Assembly: GCF_000266885.1 (NCBI RefSeq)
Contig: NC_018020.1
Coordinates: forward strand, 1,426,001 to 1,490,000
Reading direction: 5' to 3'
Origin: Turneriella parva DSM 21527
GTDB taxonomy: Bacteria; Spirochaetota; Leptospiria; Turneriellales; Turneriellaceae
Length of the DNA stretch: 64,000 nt
Shown: positions 8,380-16,543 of the stretch, piece by piece
Numbering within the stretch: the stretch's first letter is position 1
Layout: every line of letters begins with the position of its first letter
Notes under the pieces: model-generated
Databases searched by the model: none
Told to the model about the DNA's origin: nothing
Seen by the model: only the letters and a program-made list of their open reading frames with translations
Translations under genes and position numbers: made by a program

Positions 8380-8686
8380 ATTGCCTCTTTTCTTTTGCCG
8401 ACATATCGCGCGCAGAAACGACGCGAATTTTTCTATTGCGAATGATAAAGGTGATAGCCAGAAAGCGAAACTGGTTTGTTTTTCCGAACGCACTATAGCG
8501 ATCTTCTGTTTCAGAATGCAATAAATCAGGGAATATGAGCAGTGGCTCATTCAAAAAAACTTCTTCACATTCAGGGTTTGAGACATTATGCTTATCGAAG
8601 TTCTTATCGATATTACCAATATTCCACTCAAAGCCCTCTACAGCTTCAAAGTCTGGAATAATCACGTATATTTCTAACATATACAT
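8366..8686 (-). CDS. brnT: BrnT-like ribonuclease toxin (DUF497)
   Basis: 106 residues. FEWNIGNIDKNFDKHNVS, then D..HSETEDRYSAFG, then RKIRVVSARDMSAKEKRQYE follow the DUF497/BrnT pattern (FEWD..K...N..KH, hS.eE.R, IRvISAR). BrnT toxins cut RNA and are neutralised by BrnA, encoded just downstream. Two in-frame ATGs (8686 and 8680) are possible starts. Confidence 0.85.
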   Translation of the reverse strand: MYMLEIYVIIPDFEAVEGFEWNIGNIDKNFDKHNVSNPECEEVFLNEPLLIFPDLLHSETEDRYSAFGKTNQFRFLAITFIIRNRKIRVVSARDMSAKEKRQYENT

Positions 8687-8784
8687 ATGGGGTGTCTACA
8701 ATTTTCCAGAGGCAGACGGTCTGGGACATCATGCCCGCGACGAATTGACAGCCTGTGTGAAAGCGCCACCCAATTCTCCGAACG

Positions 8785-9690
8785 ATGCTGCGGGCCGCTT
8801 TTGTATCTGGCGTAATGGCGATTGCACTTTTTTCTGGTGTGAGTTATGCCGCCAGCGTCATGACCACCGCCGGCCCGGTGCAGGGAAAAATTCTGAGCGA
8901 GAATGCCGAAACTGTGACAGTGGCGGCCGAAACGGGTTCGACGCAGGTCATCAAGAGGCTAGATATCCTCATTATTTACGATGATGCCGGCCACGTACTT
9001 TGGCAAAACCCAGACATTGTATCCAGCGACACGACTCCAGAAACAAGGCCTGCCGCTGCCGAACTACCGCTCAGCCGCGAGTTCAGTGCCGAGTTGCGCG
9101 GGGGCATGGGCGTTTCAAGCCCGAGTTCAATTTTCAGCAGTTTCTATGCGAGCAGCGGGCCCGACTACCATTATGAAATCGTCGGCGAAGCGGCGGGGCT
9201 CTGGCATTTCACGAAAAGCGATGCGCTCGTTTTGGGCATCGGGTTCGCGCAACGCAATTTCACCGCCGCCGGCATCAACCTAAATGGCCAGCGTGGCTCA
9301 GCCACCTGGGCGATGCAATTTGTCGACACGCGCATCGGTTACAGGCTTCAAGGCAACCTGGGCTTTGCGGAGCTCGGTTTGTTATATGCCATGCCGCTCG
9401 GTACCGTCGCGGTTCAGCATCAATCGGGTACCGGCACTGCGATGGTAACCGCGCCGCAGATCGCGCAACAGTCTTATGCGGCAGTCTATCTGGCGGCGGG
9501 CATACAATGGATTCTGACCGACCGCATCGCCCTCTTGACCTTTGCCCGCATGGACCAGGGTATAGGTGCGGCTGTGCGCGGTGAAGTGGCGACGCAGGTT
9601 GACTTCGCCGGCAAAGCCGAGAGCACTGCGACGCTCGCGCTCGTGCCGTGGAGCTTGGGTTTGTATTTTGGGATCAACTACCATTTGTAG
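8785..9690 (+). CDS. Outer-membrane beta-barrel-like exported protein
   Basis: 301 residues with signal peptide MLRAAFVSGVMAIALFSGV...YA. After about 80 residues of extended soluble sequence come alternating polar/aromatic strands (FSAELRGGMGVSSPSS, YHYEIVGEAAGLWHF, TRIGYRLQGNLGFAELGLLY), and the protein ends in a strand-like GLYFGINYHL. This is the look of a small spirochaetal outer-membrane barrel. No specific family recognised. It stands alone between the BrnTA module and a palindromic repeat. Confidence 0.65.
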   Translation: MLRAAFVSGVMAIALFSGVSYAASVMTTAGPVQGKILSENAETVTVAAETGSTQVIKRLDILIIYDDAGHVLWQNPDIVSSDTTPETRPAAAELPLSREFSAELRGGMGVSSPSSIFSSFYASSGPDYHYEIVGEAAGLWHFTKSDALVLGIGFAQRNFTAAGINLNGQRGSATWAMQFVDTRIGYRLQGNLGFAELGLLYAMPLGTVAVQHQSGTGTAMVTAPQIAQQSYAAVYLAAGIQWILTDRIALLTFARMDQGIGAAVRGEVATQVDFAGKAESTATLALVPWSLGLYFGINYHL

Positions 9691-9736
9691 TCGTCGATCC
9701 AGGCGAAACTACTCGCCGCTAAATTTCAACCACATG

Positions 9737-9805
9737 GTCATTCCCGCGAAAGCGGGAATCTAATCTCGTTGATAAAAGGGAGATACCCGCTTGCGCGGGT
9801 ATGAC
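9737..9805. repeat. REP-like pair of palindromes
   Basis: Two related GC-rich hairpins, GTCATTCCCGCG...CGGGAATC (9737-9760) and GATACCCGC...GCGGGTATGAC (9782-9805), face each other in opposite orientation after the preceding gene. The motif resembles widespread bacterial intergenic palindromes. It could also stabilise or end transcripts. Confidence 0.7.
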
Positions 9806-9836
9806 CCTGCCGTTTGAGTACCCAGCAAAAGTTTGG

Positions 9837-10409
9837 TTATATTTCACCGTCTAACAGAAGGGAGACAACCCGCCTTGCTCCCAGTGGCAATTTTTCCGTC
9901 GCAGTCTCTGCCGTTGTCGTACCCGTGTCTTTCGCCGCTGCGATAACGCGCTTGGTGGCGATTTGGTAGAGAGCCGCATAGTGATCGACATTCGTCACCG
10001 GGCCCACGGCACCGGCTTTTTCGGCTGTGACGAAAATGATGTAATCGAATTTGACGCCAAACTTGCTGCCGGCTTTGAGTGTCGCGTTGAGCGCAAGCTG
10101 AGCCATCGGGTCGAGGTCTTTCGTGCCACTCTTGTCGAGGCCCAGCCTCGCGGCTGTGACTGGCAGTTCAAGTGCCGGTGCGGGCATCAGGGGCAGCACG
10201 TGAATTGAACCTGCTTTGTCGCCCGCTGCCGAACGGTAGAGCGCTTCGACGGCTGGTATAGCCGACACGCGGTCTTGCGCTGCAACGAGCACAGCTTTGC
10301 CCTTAAACGTGAAGCGGGTTTTGCCTGCAGGGTAGCGTTCGTAGCTGCTGCAGCCCACAGTGGCCATGAGCACAAGCAGTGTTAAGAGGCTAAAAAGAAT
10401 TCGTCGCAT
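9837..10409 (-). CDS. Lipoprotein, unknown function
   Basis: 190 residues. MRRILFSLLTLLVLMATVGC is a signal peptide with a cysteine lipobox. The mature region mixes short strands and helices (GKAVLVAAQDRVSAIPAVEA, FDYIIFVTAEKAG) without cysteine or recognisable catalytic motif. Likely periplasmic or outer-membrane attached. It reads away from the Hsp20 operon terminator. Confidence 0.65.
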   Translation of the reverse strand: MRRILFSLLTLLVLMATVGCSSYERYPAGKTRFTFKGKAVLVAAQDRVSAIPAVEALYRSAAGDKAGSIHVLPLMPAPALELPVTAARLGLDKSGTKDLDPMAQLALNATLKAGSKFGVKFDYIIFVTAEKAGAVGPVTNVDHYAALYQIATKRVIAAAKDTGTTTAETATEKLPLGARRVVSLLLDGEI

Positions 10410-10449
10410 AGACTCGGCGAATCTGAGACAACGGCCGATGCGAAAAGGG

Positions 10450-10487
10450 AAAAAGAAAAAACCCTGAGCACAGGTCGCGCCCAGGGT
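10450..10487 (-). terminator. Intrinsic terminator of the hsp20 operon
   Basis: On the minus strand, ACCCTG (10482-10487) pairs with CAGGGT (10461-10466), with extra GC pairing inside, and is followed by TTTTTCTTTTT (10450-10460). It lies 15 bases after the second hsp20 stop. A textbook rho-independent terminator. Confidence 0.85.
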
Positions 10488-10501
10488 TACAGAGCAACCG
10501 C

Positions 10502-10891
10502 TTACTTCACGGTTACAGCGATATTCTTTTTTGTGCTCGCCTTACGGGGCAGTGTTACCTGCAGCACACCATTGGCGATCTCTGCTGAAATTTTCTCAGC
10601 ATCGACATCGTCGCTCACCCGAAATGACCGCTCGTAGTTGGCGAAGCGAAATTCACGGCGAATGTGCTCAGCGTCGTTCGCTGCTGCCACAGACTGCGCT
10701 TTGAGCGTGACAACACCGTTTTCATAGGTGACGTTGACGCTGTCTTTATTCGCGCCGGGTACGTCGGCAAAGATGGTGTAACCAGCTTCACCCTCGGTAA
10801 TGTCAACCGCGGGCACATAGGTAACACCCGCCGATGCCTGGGCTTTTTCAGCCTGGGTTGTTTCGTCTTGTTTTTTGGTAATTCCGAACAT
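10502..10891 (-). CDS. Small heat-shock protein, Hsp20/alpha-crystallin family
   Basis: 129 residues. The alpha-crystallin domain runs from about 28 to 118 (PAVDITEGEAGYTIFADVPG ... GVLQVTLPRKAS), with the RREFRFANYERSFRV block before it. The N-terminal arm is short and Gln/Ala-rich. An ATP-independent holdase that keeps unfolded proteins soluble. Second gene of the operon, 11 bases after the first hsp20; the pair probably form mixed oligomers. Confidence 0.92.
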   Translation of the reverse strand: MFGITKKQDETTQAEKAQASAGVTYVPAVDITEGEAGYTIFADVPGANKDSVNVTYENGVVTLKAQSVAAANDAEHIRREFRFANYERSFRVSDDVDAEKISAEIANGVLQVTLPRKASTKKNIAVTVK

Positions 10892-10902
10892 GGTAGCCTC
10901 CG

Positions 10903-11316
10903 TTATTTTGCTGCGATTTCGATCTTGCGCGGTTTCGCTTCTTCAGCTTTTGGCAACGTGACAGTCAAGATGCCGTCTTTGACAACGGCTTCGATCTTGT
11001 CGGCCGCCAGTGCGTGGCGAAATGTGAATGAACGCTCAAAGCGCCCGGTTGCGCGCTCTTCACGCGCGTATTCGGCTTCAACGCGTTTATGTTCGCCGCT
11101 GATCGTCAGTTTACGACCTTCGAGTTCGATAGTGAGGTCGTCTTTTGCAAGGCCCGGTACCCGCGCCTGAATGACGTAAGCATCGTCATTCTCAGCAATG
11201 TTCACCGGTGGAAAATGGCCGCTCACACCGTCGCCAAGGCCCCGGCGGAAAAGGCGGTCAAATTCGTTCTGCACCTCTGCGAGGTCGTTCCAAAGTGTAT
11301 TTGTTCTTACTAACAT
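10903..11316 (-). CDS. Small heat-shock protein, Hsp20/alpha-crystallin family
   Basis: 137 residues from the ATG at 11316, chosen because AGGAGGG lies 5 bases upstream; a longer frame to 11388 runs through the promoter and is rejected. The alpha-crystallin domain (PPVNIAENDDAYVIQARVPG ... GILTVTLPKAEEA) is complete. First gene of the two-gene hsp20 operon, preceded by a sigma70 promoter with an overlapping CIRCE-like operator, which predicts HrcA-type heat-shock control. Confidence 0.93.
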   Translation of the reverse strand: MLVRTNTLWNDLAEVQNEFDRLFRRGLGDGVSGHFPPVNIAENDDAYVIQARVPGLAKDDLTIELEGRKLTISGEHKRVEAEYAREERATGRFERSFTFRHALAADKIEAVVKDGILTVTLPKAEEAKPRKIEIAAK

Positions 11317-11369
11317 AATCCCTCCTGGGTTGTTGTCTTGCGCTATATGGCGCTGTGTTTCTTTGACTG

Positions 11370-11396
11370 ATAGCACTCTATCAATCACATTGCTAA
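11370..11396 (-). promoter_or_regulatory. CIRCE-like HrcA operator
   Basis: ATAGCACTC (11370-11378), exactly nine bases, then CATTGCTAA (11388-11396). Against the CIRCE consensus TTAGCACTC-N9-GAGTGCTAA the halves match 8/9 and 7/9. It overlaps the -10 and the start-site region of the hsp20 promoter, the normal place for HrcA repression. The inner TGATAG-CACT-CTATCA (11368-11383) is also a palindrome. Confidence 0.75.
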
Positions 11397-11423
11397 TATA
11401 GTTAACAGGGTTTCAATCGTCAA
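11395..11423 (-). promoter_or_regulatory. Sigma70-type promoter of the hsp20 operon
   Basis: On the minus strand, -35 TTGACG (11418-11423), a 17-base spacer and -10 TATATT (11395-11400). The untranslated leader would be about 70 bases, with a strong ribosome-binding site before the ATG at 11316. Confidence 0.75.
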
Positions 11424-11443
11424 AATTTTTTGCAAGCTTCGTG

Positions 11444-11529
11444 GCTGTGTTTTTCCATAGCTATAGCCTCTTAAGAAAAAATTATGTCTCATCAATCTAT
11501 GCAGCGGACTAGCTATGGATTTTCACAGC
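11444..11529. repeat. Inverted repeat with reversed centre
   Basis: GCTGTG-TTTT-TCCATAGCTA (11444-11463) faces TAGCTATGGA-TTTT-CACAGC (11510-11529). The arms are complementary except for the four-base core, which reads TTTT in both on the plus strand. The TAGCTATGGATTT part recurs at 30036 and 40646. The interval 11424-11665 between the hsp20 promoter and the next gene holds nothing else that I recognise. Confidence 0.5.
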
Positions 11530-11665
11530 GGCAAAGCGGCTGGCTGATTAGACGCCAGGTTCATTAACTAACTAAATCCTCACCATTTGGGTTATCTTGG
11601 CTGCCATTCGGCTTGACGGGGCCGTGGCAAAACCCGGCGATCAGGTGCCTAGTTAAGGAAACCAC

Positions 11666-12541
11666 ATGAAAAAAGACGACCTCACCGCCATCTTCGCCAT
11701 ATTGATCGCCATCGCGATCGGTGCAGGCCTTGCCTGGGCCGGCGCCCAGCACGGCTGGGTGCTGCGCGATTTTCCTGTGATGTACTGGTGCGTCGCCGCC
11801 GCGTTCGGCATACAGTGGCTCGTATTCATACCGGCTTACCTCTTTAAGACTGAAAAGTTTTATGACCTCACCGGCAGCCTCACGTACCTCAGCATCACGC
11901 TCGGCGCGATTTCGCTCAACCCGCACAGCGACCTGCGTTCGAAGCTCATCGGCAGCTTCATCTGCATCTGGGCGATTCGTCTCGGCAGTTTTTTGTTCGT
12001 GCGTATATTGCGCGCGGGTGAAGACACGCGTTTCGCCAACGTGCGCGGCCGCTTCTGGCGTTTTCTCATGGCCTGGACCCTGCAAGGGCTTTGGGTCACG
12101 TTCTCGCTCGCGGCGGGCCTCACAGCGATCACGTCTCGACCCATTGCGATGGATGTCTTTGCGTATGCAGGTGCAGCACTCTGGTTAGCAGGATTCACCA
12201 TTGAAGCTCTGGCCGATCACCAGAAGAACGTCTTTCGCCGTGACGCTGCGAACAAGGGCCGCTTCATTTCGACAGGGCTCTGGTCATGGTCGCGCCACCC
12301 GAACTATTTTGGTGAAATCGTGTTGTGGTTTGGCATCGCGGTTATGGCTTTTCCCGTGCTGCAGGGTTGGCAGTACGCAACGCTCGTATCGCCCCTGTTC
12401 GTCACGCTGCTCTTAACCAAAATCAGCGGCATACCGCTGCTCGAAGAAGCCGCCGACAAGAAGTGGGGTGGTCAGGCAGACTACGAAGCGTACAAGAAAC
12501 GCACGTCGTCGCTGGTGCTGCTGCCGCCAAGGGCAAGTTAG
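11666..12541 (+). CDS. DUF1295 / steroid-reductase-like membrane protein
   Basis: 291 residues with about seven to eight hydrophobic segments. The C-terminal motif STGLWSWSRHPNYFGE, then ISGIPLLEE and Y-E-x-Y-K-K near the end, are signatures of the DUF1295 family, related to 5-alpha-reductases and isoprenylcysteine methyltransferases. An inner-membrane reductase of unknown lipid or sterol-like substrate is likely. AAGGA lies before the ATG. It stands alone between two reverse-strand units. Confidence 0.85.
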   Translation: MKKDDLTAIFAILIAIAIGAGLAWAGAQHGWVLRDFPVMYWCVAAAFGIQWLVFIPAYLFKTEKFYDLTGSLTYLSITLGAISLNPHSDLRSKLIGSFICIWAIRLGSFLFVRILRAGEDTRFANVRGRFWRFLMAWTLQGLWVTFSLAAGLTAITSRPIAMDVFAYAGAALWLAGFTIEALADHQKNVFRRDAANKGRFISTGLWSWSRHPNYFGEIVLWFGIAVMAFPVLQGWQYATLVSPLFVTLLLTKISGIPLLEEAADKKWGGQADYEAYKKRTSSLVLLPPRAS

Positions 12542-12571
12542 CCGTTCGCTGAGCGCAGTCGAAGCGCACGG

Positions 12572-13303
12572 CTAAAACAAGTTCTGTTGCCGCGGTTTAG
12601 GCGGCGTGTGCGTCTTGTCGTTGCCGATTTCTTCGAGCATCTCTGCTTCATATTCACCATCTTCGATGGGGCGAAGCAGCGTGAGAATTTTTTCAGAGTC
12701 TTGCAGTTGCGGGTTTAACCATTCGGGAACTATATCCTCATCCAGAAATACCGGCTGTCTGCCGGCGTTACCGCCGTGGTTGTGAATGTCGGTCATGAGC
12801 TTATTGCCGGGTTCGGTCAGAATGGAAACTTCAGCGACTTCTTCGCCAGAAGCGAGCTTGCGCTTCACATAGAGGCCGGCCAGGTACATATATTCGTGAC
12901 CGGTGCGTTTGATAATCCAGGGCACGTTGCGGTGTGCGTCTTCGCGGCGCTGCCATTCATAAAAGTGGCTGGCCGGCACCACGCAGCGCCGCTCTCTGAA
13001 GGCCTTGCCCCACATGCGGTTCTGCGCAGCGCCTTCTTTGCGGGTATTGATAATGGGCTTGCCGTTCGTCCATTCGGGTTGCCATCCCCATTTCATGCCG
13101 GTGGTTTCGTGTTTGCCGGTTGCGGGGTTAATGGTGAATACGTCGATGATTTGGGTGGGCCGAATGTCGAAGCGCGACCTGCCCAGAAATACCTTGCGCA
13201 GCTGCTCGATGTCGTCGAGCGCGCCCTTGCCTGTCCACATGCGGTAATAGCCGATGCTGCCGTCGGCGGTGGCGTATTTAATGAGCACGAGTCGCCCGCA
13301 CAT
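12572..13303 (-). CDS. SRAP-domain protein (YedK/HMCES family)
   Basis: 243 residues. The catalytic Cys2 (MCGRLV), INTRKEGAA with Asn-Thr-Arg, and SHFYEW with its glutamate are SRAP hallmarks; these proteins form a covalent bond with abasic sites in single-stranded DNA and shield them. The histidine motif is present as IHNHGGNAGRQPVFL, longer than the usual HdRMPvil. The C-terminus KTHTPPKPRQQNLF is a basic tail ending in a QxxLF motif that could be a sliding-clamp-binding peptide (inference). A small gene lies 48 bases upstream in the same direction. Confidence 0.9.
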   Translation of the reverse strand: MCGRLVLIKYATADGSIGYYRMWTGKGALDDIEQLRKVFLGRSRFDIRPTQIIDVFTINPATGKHETTGMKWGWQPEWTNGKPIINTRKEGAAQNRMWGKAFRERRCVVPASHFYEWQRREDAHRNVPWIIKRTGHEYMYLAGLYVKRKLASGEEVAEVSILTEPGNKLMTDIHNHGGNAGRQPVFLDEDIVPEWLNPQLQDSEKILTLLRPIEDGEYEAEMLEEIGNDKTHTPPKPRQQNLF

Positions 13304-13351
13304 GGGTCCATGACTAAGGCACCCAACGAGCGCGCAACCGATTCAGGGCAG

Positions 13352-13510
13352 TTAAGAAGCTATTTTTCGCGGAGAGATTTCTTCAATATTCGCGATCAAG
13401 TACGCTTCAAACGCGGCCGGGCTCATTTTGTCCTGGTAAAGCGACCACATCGCACTGCGCAGCTCTTCCATGGTCTCGAACTTCGCCCCGTCGATCTTAT
13501 AGGTTGTCAT
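13352..13510 (-). CDS. Small protein upstream of the SRAP gene
   Basis: 52 residues from the ATG at 13510, supported by GGGAG eight bases upstream; a longer frame to 13579 lacks such support. MTTYKIDGAKFETMEELRSA suggests a short strand and two helices. No family recognised. The same direction and 48-base spacing suggest co-transcription with the SRAP gene. Confidence 0.5.
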   Translation of the reverse strand: MTTYKIDGAKFETMEELRSAMWSLYQDKMSPAAFEAYLIANIEEISPRKIAS

Positions 13511-13616
13511 TTTATTACTCCCTTCGCATCGTGCCATGTTATGCACCTGCACCAGTAATGTACTATAAAAATTATGCAACGCACTAAAAAAAATAGCTGG
13601 TAGTCCCCACCCCCGG

Positions 13617-13640
13617 CCCCTCCCCGCTTGCGGGGAGGGG
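13617..13640. repeat. GC-rich intergenic palindrome
   Basis: CCCCTCCCCGC (13617-13627) pairs with GCGGGGAGGGG (13630-13640). It lies between divergent genes, within a wider CCCCACCCCCGGCCCC context resembling the palindrome at 37706. Confidence 0.6.
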
Positions 13641-13739
13641 ATCGAGTTTTACGCCCCGCAACCAACTTTTGACAAAATGCCCCGAAAACGTCAGCAGTTA
13701 AAACCATTGACACTTTGTTTTGGTATCGAAGCGCCCACC

Positions 13740-14534
13740 ATGCGCTATGCACTCATACCATTCGGGTTCGTCTTTTACCTGTGGTACCTCGTGATATTCA
13801 TACCGATCACGATTCTTTTCGCGATTACCGTCATGATTCTCGCGCCGGTTTGGCCAAAGAAATACAGCCGTGCGATGCGCGTTTTTCCCAAAGCCTGGGG
13901 GTGGATTGGTATCCGCATTGTTTTTTGTCCGGTGTATGTTTATGGGCGTGAGAAGATACACGACCAGCCGGGCATTATCATCAGCAACCATCAATCCCTC
14001 TTTGACATTCTCGCGGGTCTCGGCTTTTACCCGGTAGATTTTCTCTTTCTTGCGAAAAAAGAGGTCTTTCAGATTCCCCTTGTCGGCACGGCGATGCGCA
14101 AGCTCGGCTATATTTCGGTGAACCGCTCGAATGCGCGGCAGGCTTCGCGCTCTCTAGAGATTGTCGAAGAGCAGGTGCGGCAGAATAACCGCGTGCTCAT
14201 CTACCCCGAGGGTACGCGCAGTAAAGATGCGCGTAAACTCTTGCCGTTTAAGGCGGGCGCGTTTCAAGTTGCTGAGAAGGGTAAGTTTCCGATATTTCCC
14301 ATTGTGCTTTATGGCACGCAAGAGACGCGGCCGATGCACAGCAACGTGTTGCTTTTCCCACACCGCATAGCGATTCAGGTGCTCGACGCGATTACCGTTG
14401 AGAACGAGCTGCACCCCGCGAACGAAGGCAGCAGGCTGAGTGAAAAAGAAAAACTCGCGGGCATTCGCGCCGTCGTCGAAAAAGCTTACCTGCAGCTCGC
14501 AGACAACAAAGGCCTCAAAGCTGCCAACGTCTAA
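13740..14534 (+). CDS. plsC: 1-acyl-sn-glycerol-3-phosphate acyltransferase
   Basis: 264 residues from ATG 13740; an ATG at 13677 would add 21 atypical residues before the membrane segment. Two hydrophobic N-terminal stretches are followed by the HX4D motif NHQSLFD (H84, D89) and YPEGTRS (155-161), the two acyltransferase signatures. It adds the second acyl chain to lysophosphatidic acid to make phosphatidic acid at the inner membrane. The 3' end overlaps the next gene, so the two are probably coupled. Confidence 0.9.
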   Translation: MRYALIPFGFVFYLWYLVIFIPITILFAITVMILAPVWPKKYSRAMRVFPKAWGWIGIRIVFCPVYVYGREKIHDQPGIIISNHQSLFDILAGLGFYPVDFLFLAKKEVFQIPLVGTAMRKLGYISVNRSNARQASRSLEIVEEQVRQNNRVLIYPEGTRSKDARKLLPFKAGAFQVAEKGKFPIFPIVLYGTQETRPMHSNVLLFPHRIAIQVLDAITVENELHPANEGSRLSEKEKLAGIRAVVEKAYLQLADNKGLKAANV

Positions 14535-15234
14535 GAAGCTCTCGCTCGCGCGCGTCTTGTTCGCGCGCCTGCCCGAACGCGGCCGGGTAAAGACACGCCT
14601 CGCCGAAGACCTCGATGAAAACGGCGCGTACGAAATTTATCGTTGGCTGCTGCGCGTGCAGGCCCGGGCGATTGCCCGTGACGTGCCGCAGGGCCACAAG
14701 GTTTCAACCTATATCTATTACGCTCCTGAGTTGAACCGCCTCTCTGCGCGTGCAAAATTTCACCCGCACCTCAGGGGCCTGAATCTGAAATTCAGACCGC
14801 AGGTATCGGGAGATCTCGGTGCGAGGCTTGCTGCAGCCGTGCGTGAAGTTCTCGCGCGGCACGATGCTGCACTCATCTGGGGCGCCGACATACCCACGCT
14901 GCCGCAGCATATTTTTTCGCAGGGCGCCGCGCTGTACCCGCAGAGCGTCATTACCCTTGCGCGCGACGGCGGTTATGCATTTCTGTCGCTCGCGAAAGAG
15001 CATTTCACTCCCGCAGTTTTTGAGAACATTCGCTGGAGCACCGCGAATGCCGGCCGCGACCAGATACGCGCGCTGCAACGCACCGGCGTGCCTGTCGTGG
15101 TATCAGGCAAAGTTGCGGATCTCGACCGAGCCAAAGACTTCACGCGCATCGTGCGTGAACTCGAAGCTCATCAGAGAGTTGCCGACCTTGAAGATCTGAC
15201 GGCAACACTCCAGCGACTCTCGCTGGCAGTCTAG
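14440..15234 (+). CDS. DUF2064 / TIGR04282-type nucleotidyl- or glycosyltransferase
   Basis: Core residues VLFARLPERGRVKTRL at the N-terminus, then WGADIPTLP and ARDGGYAFLSL, match the DUF2064 transferase family (often next to radical-SAM systems, none here). The fold is GT-A-like. The start is uncertain: the only ATG in frame (14440) overlaps plsC by 95 bases and adds a Ser/Lys-rich leader, and the next option is TTG 14557, which would cut the first strand. Substrate unknown. Confidence 0.75.
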   Translation: MKKKNSRAFAPSSKKLTCSSQTTKASKLPTSKKLSLARVLFARLPERGRVKTRLAEDLDENGAYEIYRWLLRVQARAIARDVPQGHKVSTYIYYAPELNRLSARAKFHPHLRGLNLKFRPQVSGDLGARLAAAVREVLARHDAALIWGADIPTLPQHIFSQGAALYPQSVITLARDGGYAFLSLAKEHFTPAVFENIRWSTANAGRDQIRALQRTGVPVVVSGKVADLDRAKDFTRIVRELEAHQRVADLEDLTATLQRLSLAV

Positions 15235-15237
15235 TTG

Positions 15238-15277
15238 AGCCAAATTCTCTGTAGCGATCGCTACAAGATATTTGGCT
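15238..15277 (+). terminator. Nested-palindrome terminator
   Basis: AGCCAAAT (15238-15245) pairs with ATTTGGCT (15270-15277); inside is the perfect palindrome TGTAGCGATCGCTACA (15250-15265). TTTC follows. It starts 3 bases after the DUF2064 stop and probably ends the plsC unit. Confidence 0.65.
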
Positions 15278-15310
15278 TTTCGCACCGTCGCTTTTTCTTA
15301 AGTGTACGGC

Positions 15311-16510
15311 ATGAAAATGGAAAATGGCCCGCTGACGGGTGTCAAAGTTCTCGATCTGTCGCTGCTTTTACCCGGGCCGCTTTGCTCGCAGCATCTCGCC
15401 GACATGGGCGCCGAAGTCATTAAAGTAGAAAATCCGCGCATGGGCGACCTCACGCGCTACATGAGCACCAAGGTGACGAAGGGTGACTTTGCCGAGTCGG
15501 GCATTTTTCTGCAGCTCAACCGCAACAAGTCTTCGATAACGGTCAACATCAAGCGCGAGGGCGGGCGCGAGGTGATTATGCGCCTGCTGAAAGACTGCGA
15601 CATTCTGCTCGAAGGCTTTCGCCCCGACACGCTGAACGAACTGGGTATCGGCTACGAACAATTGAAGCAAAAGTTTCCGCGGCTCATCTACTGCGCGATC
15701 TCGGGTTATGGCGCGACGGGCCGCTACAAAGAGCATGCGGGCCATGACGCGAACTATATCGCGCGCGCGGGCCTGTTGGCATTGAATGGCGAGAAAGGCG
15801 GGCCGCCGGTTGTGCCCGGTTTTCAGGTTGCGGATATAGCAGGGGGCACACTCACCGCGCTGGCGGGAATTTTGGCGGCTCTTTACGCGCGTGAAAAAAC
15901 CGGTAAGGGCCAGTTCGTCGATGTTTCGATGCAAGACGGCGCCGTGCCGTTTCTCTCGCTCAATCTCGGCGAATACATCGCGACCAAAAAAGAGCCCGAA
16001 CGCGGCAACGACATGCTCTCAGGCATGCTGCCCAACTACCGCGTGTACGAAACCAAAGACGGTAAGTACGTGATGCTCGCGGCGCTCGAAGAGAAATTCT
16101 TTCAAACGTTCTTGCGCCAGATTGACCGTGAAGATATTCTGAAAAACATGCCGCGCGATGCGTCGGGTTTCGAAGCGGCCATCAAAGAAATGACCGCGAT
16201 CTTCAAGAGCAAAACTTACGCCGAGTGGGCGCCGCTTTTTGAAAACGAAGACAGCTGCTTTTCTGGCCTAAGCTCGCTCGCTGAAGTGCTCGAAGATGGC
16301 CATCTGCGCGACCGCGGTATGGTACGCGAGATCGACCACCCGAAACTCGGCAAGGTGCCGGTAATCGGTTCGCCGTTTCATTTTTCAGAGACGCCGGTAT
16401 CTTACCGGTCGGCACCACCGGAGCAGGGCGCGCATACCGACGCGGTGTTAAAGGCCGCAGGCTTCACAGACGCCGAACTCGAGCAACTCAAAAAAGACAA
16501 ATGCATCTGA
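15311..16510 (+). CDS. Family III CoA-transferase, alpha-methylacyl-CoA racemase-like
   Basis: 399 residues from ATG 15311 (a GTG at 15302 is possible). GVKVLDLSLLLPGPLCSQHL and ADMGAEVIKVE are CaiB/BaiF-family features. The segment AGHDANYIARAG matches the racemase GHDxNY site, whose Asp acts with an upstream His, so racemisation of 2-methylacyl-CoA is more likely than CoA transfer. A MaoC hydratase follows 33 bases later, which supports a role in branched fatty-acid degradation. Confidence 0.85.
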   Translation: MKMENGPLTGVKVLDLSLLLPGPLCSQHLADMGAEVIKVENPRMGDLTRYMSTKVTKGDFAESGIFLQLNRNKSSITVNIKREGGREVIMRLLKDCDILLEGFRPDTLNELGIGYEQLKQKFPRLIYCAISGYGATGRYKEHAGHDANYIARAGLLALNGEKGGPPVVPGFQVADIAGGTLTALAGILAALYAREKTGKGQFVDVSMQDGAVPFLSLNLGEYIATKKEPERGNDMLSGMLPNYRVYETKDGKYVMLAALEEKFFQTFLRQIDREDILKNMPRDASGFEAAIKEMTAIFKSKTYAEWAPLFENEDSCFSGLSSLAEVLEDGHLRDRGMVREIDHPKLGKVPVIGSPFHFSETPVSYRSAPPEQGAHTDAVLKAAGFTDAELEQLKKDKCI

Positions 16511-16543
16511 TCGACATCGCGTCGCCAAAATCGAGGTAAACCC

